From the NCBI GenBank assembly GCA_014379885.1, contig JACMKW010000239.1, positions 1 to 9,286 of the forward strand: 9,286 nucleotides of DNA, given 5' to 3'. Below are positions 6,728 through 9,286 of the stretch, piece after piece (within the stretch, counting starts at the first letter, position 1; every line of letters begins with the position of its first letter). Source of the stretch: Rhizobacter sp. Its GTDB lineage: Bacteria; Pseudomonadota; Gammaproteobacteria; Burkholderiales; Burkholderiaceae. Made by a program: the position numbers and the translations under genes. The notes beneath the pieces were generated by a model that did not search any database, was not told the origin of the DNA, and worked only from the letters and a program-made list of their open reading frames with translations.

Positions 6728-6731
6728 TGAC

Positions 6732-7913
6732 TTACTTGGGCGCCGAGGCTGCCGCAGCCGCAGGCAGCTTCTTCAAGGCGGCCAACACGGCTTCAGCAAT
6801 GGCGCGGTGCCCGAGCGCCGTCGGGTGGCCATCCGACGTGGGTGGGTAGATCTGCACGTGCTGCTCGACCTTCGCTTCCATCGCAGCCGTCGGGTCGACG
6901 TAGGCGATGGCCTTGGCGTTCAGGGCCTGAATCAACTCGGCCTTGTTGGCGTCTTCCACCTGGCACAGCTTCATGTAGGCGTGCGGCAGCGTGGTGCCTG
7001 TGGCCTTGAGGTAGGGGCAGTACACCCGCTCACGTGTCGGGATCAGCACGACCAACAGGCCCACACCTTGTTTGTCGGCTTCGTCCTTGATGGCAGCAAA
7101 CGCACGCTTGGTGATCTGCATGCCTTCACGCACATTGGACTGCGAGGTGTCTTGTGCCGAGCCGCGCTGCTGGGCGGTGAACACCGTCTTCACCTCAGGT
7201 GCGGCCGGATCAGACCAGCTCAGGCGCTCGTCGGGCGACATCTGGCTGGCCACGTTCTTCTGCTCGGCCGCGGCGAAAGGCTCAAGGACTGTGGTGCGCA
7301 ACATGCCGTACAGCACGCTGTGGCGAGACAGCCAGTTGCGCAGCGCCGCACCACGCCGTTGCGGTGCGGGTTTGGCACCAGCCGTTTGGGTGGGCGCAGT
7401 GTTGGGTGCCGCCACGCTTTCACGCCAGCTCTGCCAATGGGCAAGGCTTTGGGGCGCCATGTAGGCGTCGATGAAATCGTTGCCGAAGTAAAAGCCCACG
7501 ATCAACTGGCGCGGCTTGAACTGTTTGGCTTGTGTGCTCGCAAGCTGCAGGTACTGCAGTGGCCCATAACCTCCGAGCCCCATGTTGTAGACCGACTCGC
7601 CACCGAGTGTTGCCAGCTGCTGCGGCCACGCGCCGTCGCGTGGTGCGCCTGAGCCATAGGTCATCGAGTCGCCGATGGCCACGATCTGGGCGGTCTTTGG
7701 AACTGCGCGGTTGCGAAACCCGAGCGCATCGTGCCCACCATCACCGGGCACGACCTTGTGGCCGAGAAAGGGGTCTGACACCGGCACGACGATCAGGAAG
7801 TCGGCCGGGTCGACCACCAAGCGGGCGGCGCCCTCCGCCAACAAGATCGACACGAGGATCGCCACGACGGCCACCCCGGTGGACAGCAACTTCGACTTGA
7901 GGGAACTGGTCAT
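6732..7913 (-). CDS. SGNH/GDSL hydrolase family protein, membrane-anchored
   Basis: This 393-residue protein has an N-terminal hydrophobic helix (about 11-30) after a short basic segment, predicting a signal anchor with the catalytic domain in the periplasm. SGNH blocks are clear: IGDSMTYG with nucleophile Ser83, NMGLGGYGP (110-118) for the oxyanion Gly, GFYFGND with Asn145, and SDGHPTALGH with Asp361/His363 completing the triad. The C-terminus is Ala/Pro-rich. Family members are esterases or O-acetyl transferases/deacetylases, often acting on polysaccharides. It is downstream of the carbamoyltransferase gene on the same strand, separated by a 203-bp repeat-bearing gap, and convergent with the DUF1839 gene. 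Substrate is unknown. Membership in a surface-glycan decoration locus is inferred from the neighbour. Confidence 0.9.
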   Translation of the reverse strand: MTSSLKSKLLSTGVAVVAILVSILLAEGAARLVVDPADFLIVVPVSDPFLGHKVVPGDGGHDALGFRNRAVPKTAQIVAIGDSMTYGSGAPRDGAWPQQLATLGGESVYNMGLGGYGPLQYLQLASTQAKQFKPRQLIVGFYFGNDFIDAYMAPQSLAHWQSWRESVAAPNTAPTQTAGAKPAPQRRGAALRNWLSRHSVLYGMLRTTVLEPFAAAEQKNVASQMSPDERLSWSDPAAPEVKTVFTAQQRGSAQDTSQSNVREGMQITKRAFAAIKDEADKQGVGLLVVLIPTRERVYCPYLKATGTTLPHAYMKLCQVEDANKAELIQALNAKAIAYVDPTAAMEAKVEQHVQIYPPTSDGHPTALGHRAIAEAVLAALKKLPAAAAASAPK

Positions 7914-7993
7914 GGCCCGGCTTTCTCAGGGCCGCTTGGAGCCCAGGACATCAACTCACCTCGCCGCTCAGAGAGGTTGAGAACTTTCATTTC

Positions 7994-8089
7994 CGTTCGC
8001 CCTGAGCCTGTATTCCCGATCGCCCTGAGCTTGTCGAAGGGAGGGTGCGCAGTGCACGTCGCTGGCTTCGACAGACTCAGCCCGAACGG
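7994..8089. repeat. REP-like inverted repeat with a truncated extra copy
   Basis: Bases 8021-8039 (CGCCCTGAGCTTGTCGAAG) pair with 8066-8084 (CTTCGACAGACTCAGCCCG) with few mismatches, forming a long stem around a 26-base loop. A smaller GTGC/GCAC stem (8045-8057) lies within that loop. A partial direct copy lies at 7994-8011 (CGTTCGCCCTGAGCCTGT) and breaks off before GTCGAAGG. From memory this palindromic element is abundant between genes in Burkholderiales. Here it lies in the gap between two same-strand genes (8117 stop, 7913 start), so in RNA it could terminate or attenuate transcription into the SGNH gene, or stabilise the upstream message. Confidence 0.85.
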
Positions 8090-8116
8090 TGGAGGAATCA
8101 AAAAGTTCCCAGCCGC

Positions 8117-9286
8117 TCAGTCGAGCTCGAAGGCCGTTTCGTAGTTCTGCTTCAGCGCAGGGTCTTGGTCTTCTTTGCGCAGGTAGCAGTTGCCCACCGC
8201 CAGCACATCGAGCTCAGTGCCCATGAAGCAACGGAAGGCGTCTTCGGGTGTGCCCACGATGGGCTCGCCACGCACGTTGAAACTCGTGTTCACCAGCACC
8301 GGGCAACCCGACTTCGCTTCGAACGCCGTCAACAAAGCGTGGTAGCGGGCGTTGACGTTCTTCTCCACCGTCTGGATGCGCGCCGAGTAGTCGACGTGCG
8401 TGACGGCCGGGATGTCGGAGCGCGGCACGTTCAGCTTCTCGATGCCGAAGAGCTGCTGCTGCTCGGCCGTCATCTCCACGCGTCGTGACTTGACCACGTC
8501 GGCCACCATCAGCATGTAAGGGCTGTCGCCGTCGAGCTCGAACCATTCGCTGACTTTCTCGCGCAGCACTGAAGGTGCAAAGGGGCGGAACGACTCGCGG
8601 TACTTGACCTTGAGGTTGAGTGTTTTCTGCATCGAAGGCGAACGCGGGTCACCGAGGATGGAACGGTTGCCAAGCGCACGCGGGCCGAATTCCATGCGGC
8701 CCTGGAACCAGCCGAGGGCCTTGCCTTGCGACAGGTCTTCGGCCGCGCCGTTCACCAGGCTGGCATCGTCACGCGTCTCAAACCGTGCGCCGGCAGCCTT
8801 CAGGCGCGCCTCGATGTCGGCCTGTGCGAACTGCGGGCCGAGGTAGGAGCCTTGCATCGCATCGCCGTTGACCACACGCTTCTGATCCATCTGCATGTGG
8901 TAGCCGACCAGCGCTGCGCCCAACGCACCACCGGCGTCACCGGCGGCCGGTTGCACGTAGATGTTGTCGAACGCACCGTCGCGCAGGATCTTGCCGTTGG
9001 CCACGCAATTGAGCGCCACACCGCCGGCGAGGCACAGGTTCTTGATGCCGGTTTCCTGGCGCAACGAGCGCGTCAGGCGAAGCACGATCTCTTCGGTCAC
9101 GACCTGCAACGAAGCCGCCAAGTCCATGTGATGCTGGGTCAGCTGGTCGCCCGCCTTGCGCGCCGGCCCACCGAACAGCGCGGCGAACTTGGCGTTCGTC
9201 ATCGTGAGGCCGGTAGCGTAGTTGAAGTAGCTCATGTCCATGCGGAACGAGCCGTCGGGCTTGACGTCGATCAGGTGCTCGTAGAA
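8117..9286 (-). CDS. NodU/CmcH-type O-carbamoyltransferase, N-terminus outside window (partial)
   Basis: The 389 C-terminal residues are visible and the frame stays open to the window edge, where it begins FYEHLIDVKPDGSF. About 200 N-terminal residues, including the metal/carbamoyl-phosphate-handling His motifs, are expected outside. Recognisable are the ASKHA-like nucleotide-binding block LAGGVALN (visible residues 85-92), PAAGDAGGALGAA, and the C-terminal-domain signature FQGRMEFGPRALGNRSILGD (about 194-213), then LNLKVKYRESFRPFAPSV. The family uses carbamoyl phosphate and ATP to carbamoylate hydroxyl groups on Nod factors, antibiotics or polysaccharides. Here, with an SGNH enzyme downstream, glycan decoration is likely. 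An internal ATG at 9241 is not the real start because the upstream in-frame residues match the family. Confidence 0.92.
   Translation of the reverse strand, partial: FYEHLIDVKPDGSFRMDMSYFNYATGLTMTNAKFAALFGGPARKAGDQLTQHHMDLAASLQVVTEEIVLRLTRSLRQETGIKNLCLAGGVALNCVANGKILRDGAFDNIYVQPAAGDAGGALGAALVGYHMQMDQKRVVNGDAMQGSYLGPQFAQADIEARLKAAGARFETRDDASLVNGAAEDLSQGKALGWFQGRMEFGPRALGNRSILGDPRSPSMQKTLNLKVKYRESFRPFAPSVLREKVSEWFELDGDSPYMLMVADVVKSRRVEMTAEQQQLFGIEKLNVPRSDIPAVTHVDYSARIQTVEKNVNARYHALLTAFEAKSGCPVLVNTSFNVRGEPIVGTPEDAFRCFMGTELDVLAVGNCYLRKEDQDPALKQNYETAFELD

Noticed and set aside
7910..8101. 63-residue open frame on the minus strand
   Set aside because: It is made mostly of the REP-like repeat sequence and shows no start signal or domain.

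Overview
The window is GC-rich, densely coded DNA from a proteobacterium, most likely a betaproteobacterium of the order Burkholderiales. That placement is inferred from base composition, gene content and two kinds of dispersed repeat (a CGCCCTGAGC..GTCGAAGG-type inverted repeat and a 60-bp tandem unit). No rRNA or other phylogenetic marker is present.

The centre (127-6705) is two divergent gene sets sharing a 186-bp intergenic region (3399-3584). Leftward run an AcpS-type phosphopantetheinyl transferase, a small carrier protein with an atypical Ser motif, and a cytoplasmic family 2 glycoside hydrolase resembling beta-mannosidase. Rightward run an acyl-CoA dehydrogenase-like flavoprotein, a class II aminoacyl-tRNA-synthetase-like amino acid:[carrier protein] ligase, and a DUF1839 protein. 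The three rightward genes are joined by two GTGA stop/start overlaps. The leftward genes are also packed: 12 bp separates the first two, and the glycosidase starts at or beside the carrier-protein stop.

The simplest joint reading is as follows. The transferase makes holo-carrier protein. The ligase adenylates a small amino acid (Gly or Ala in characterised relatives) and loads it on the phosphopantetheine thiol. The flavoprotein, the DUF1839 protein and the glycosidase-like protein then modify or pass on the aminoacyl group, perhaps to a sugar-containing acceptor. The ligase/carrier-protein partnership is established in Bradyrhizobium. As far as I know, the end product and the roles of the flavoprotein, DUF1839 and GH2 members are not.

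The right part (6732-9286), all leftward, carries an SGNH/GDSL hydrolase with an N-terminal membrane anchor and the C-terminal two thirds of a NodU/CmcH-type O-carbamoyltransferase that runs off the window. Both are typical of glycan or secondary-metabolite decoration. Between them is a 203-bp spacer with an inverted repeat. The left edge (1-129) is a 60-bp tandem repeat abutting the glycosidase stop codon. No tRNA, rRNA, CRISPR array or transposase was seen.
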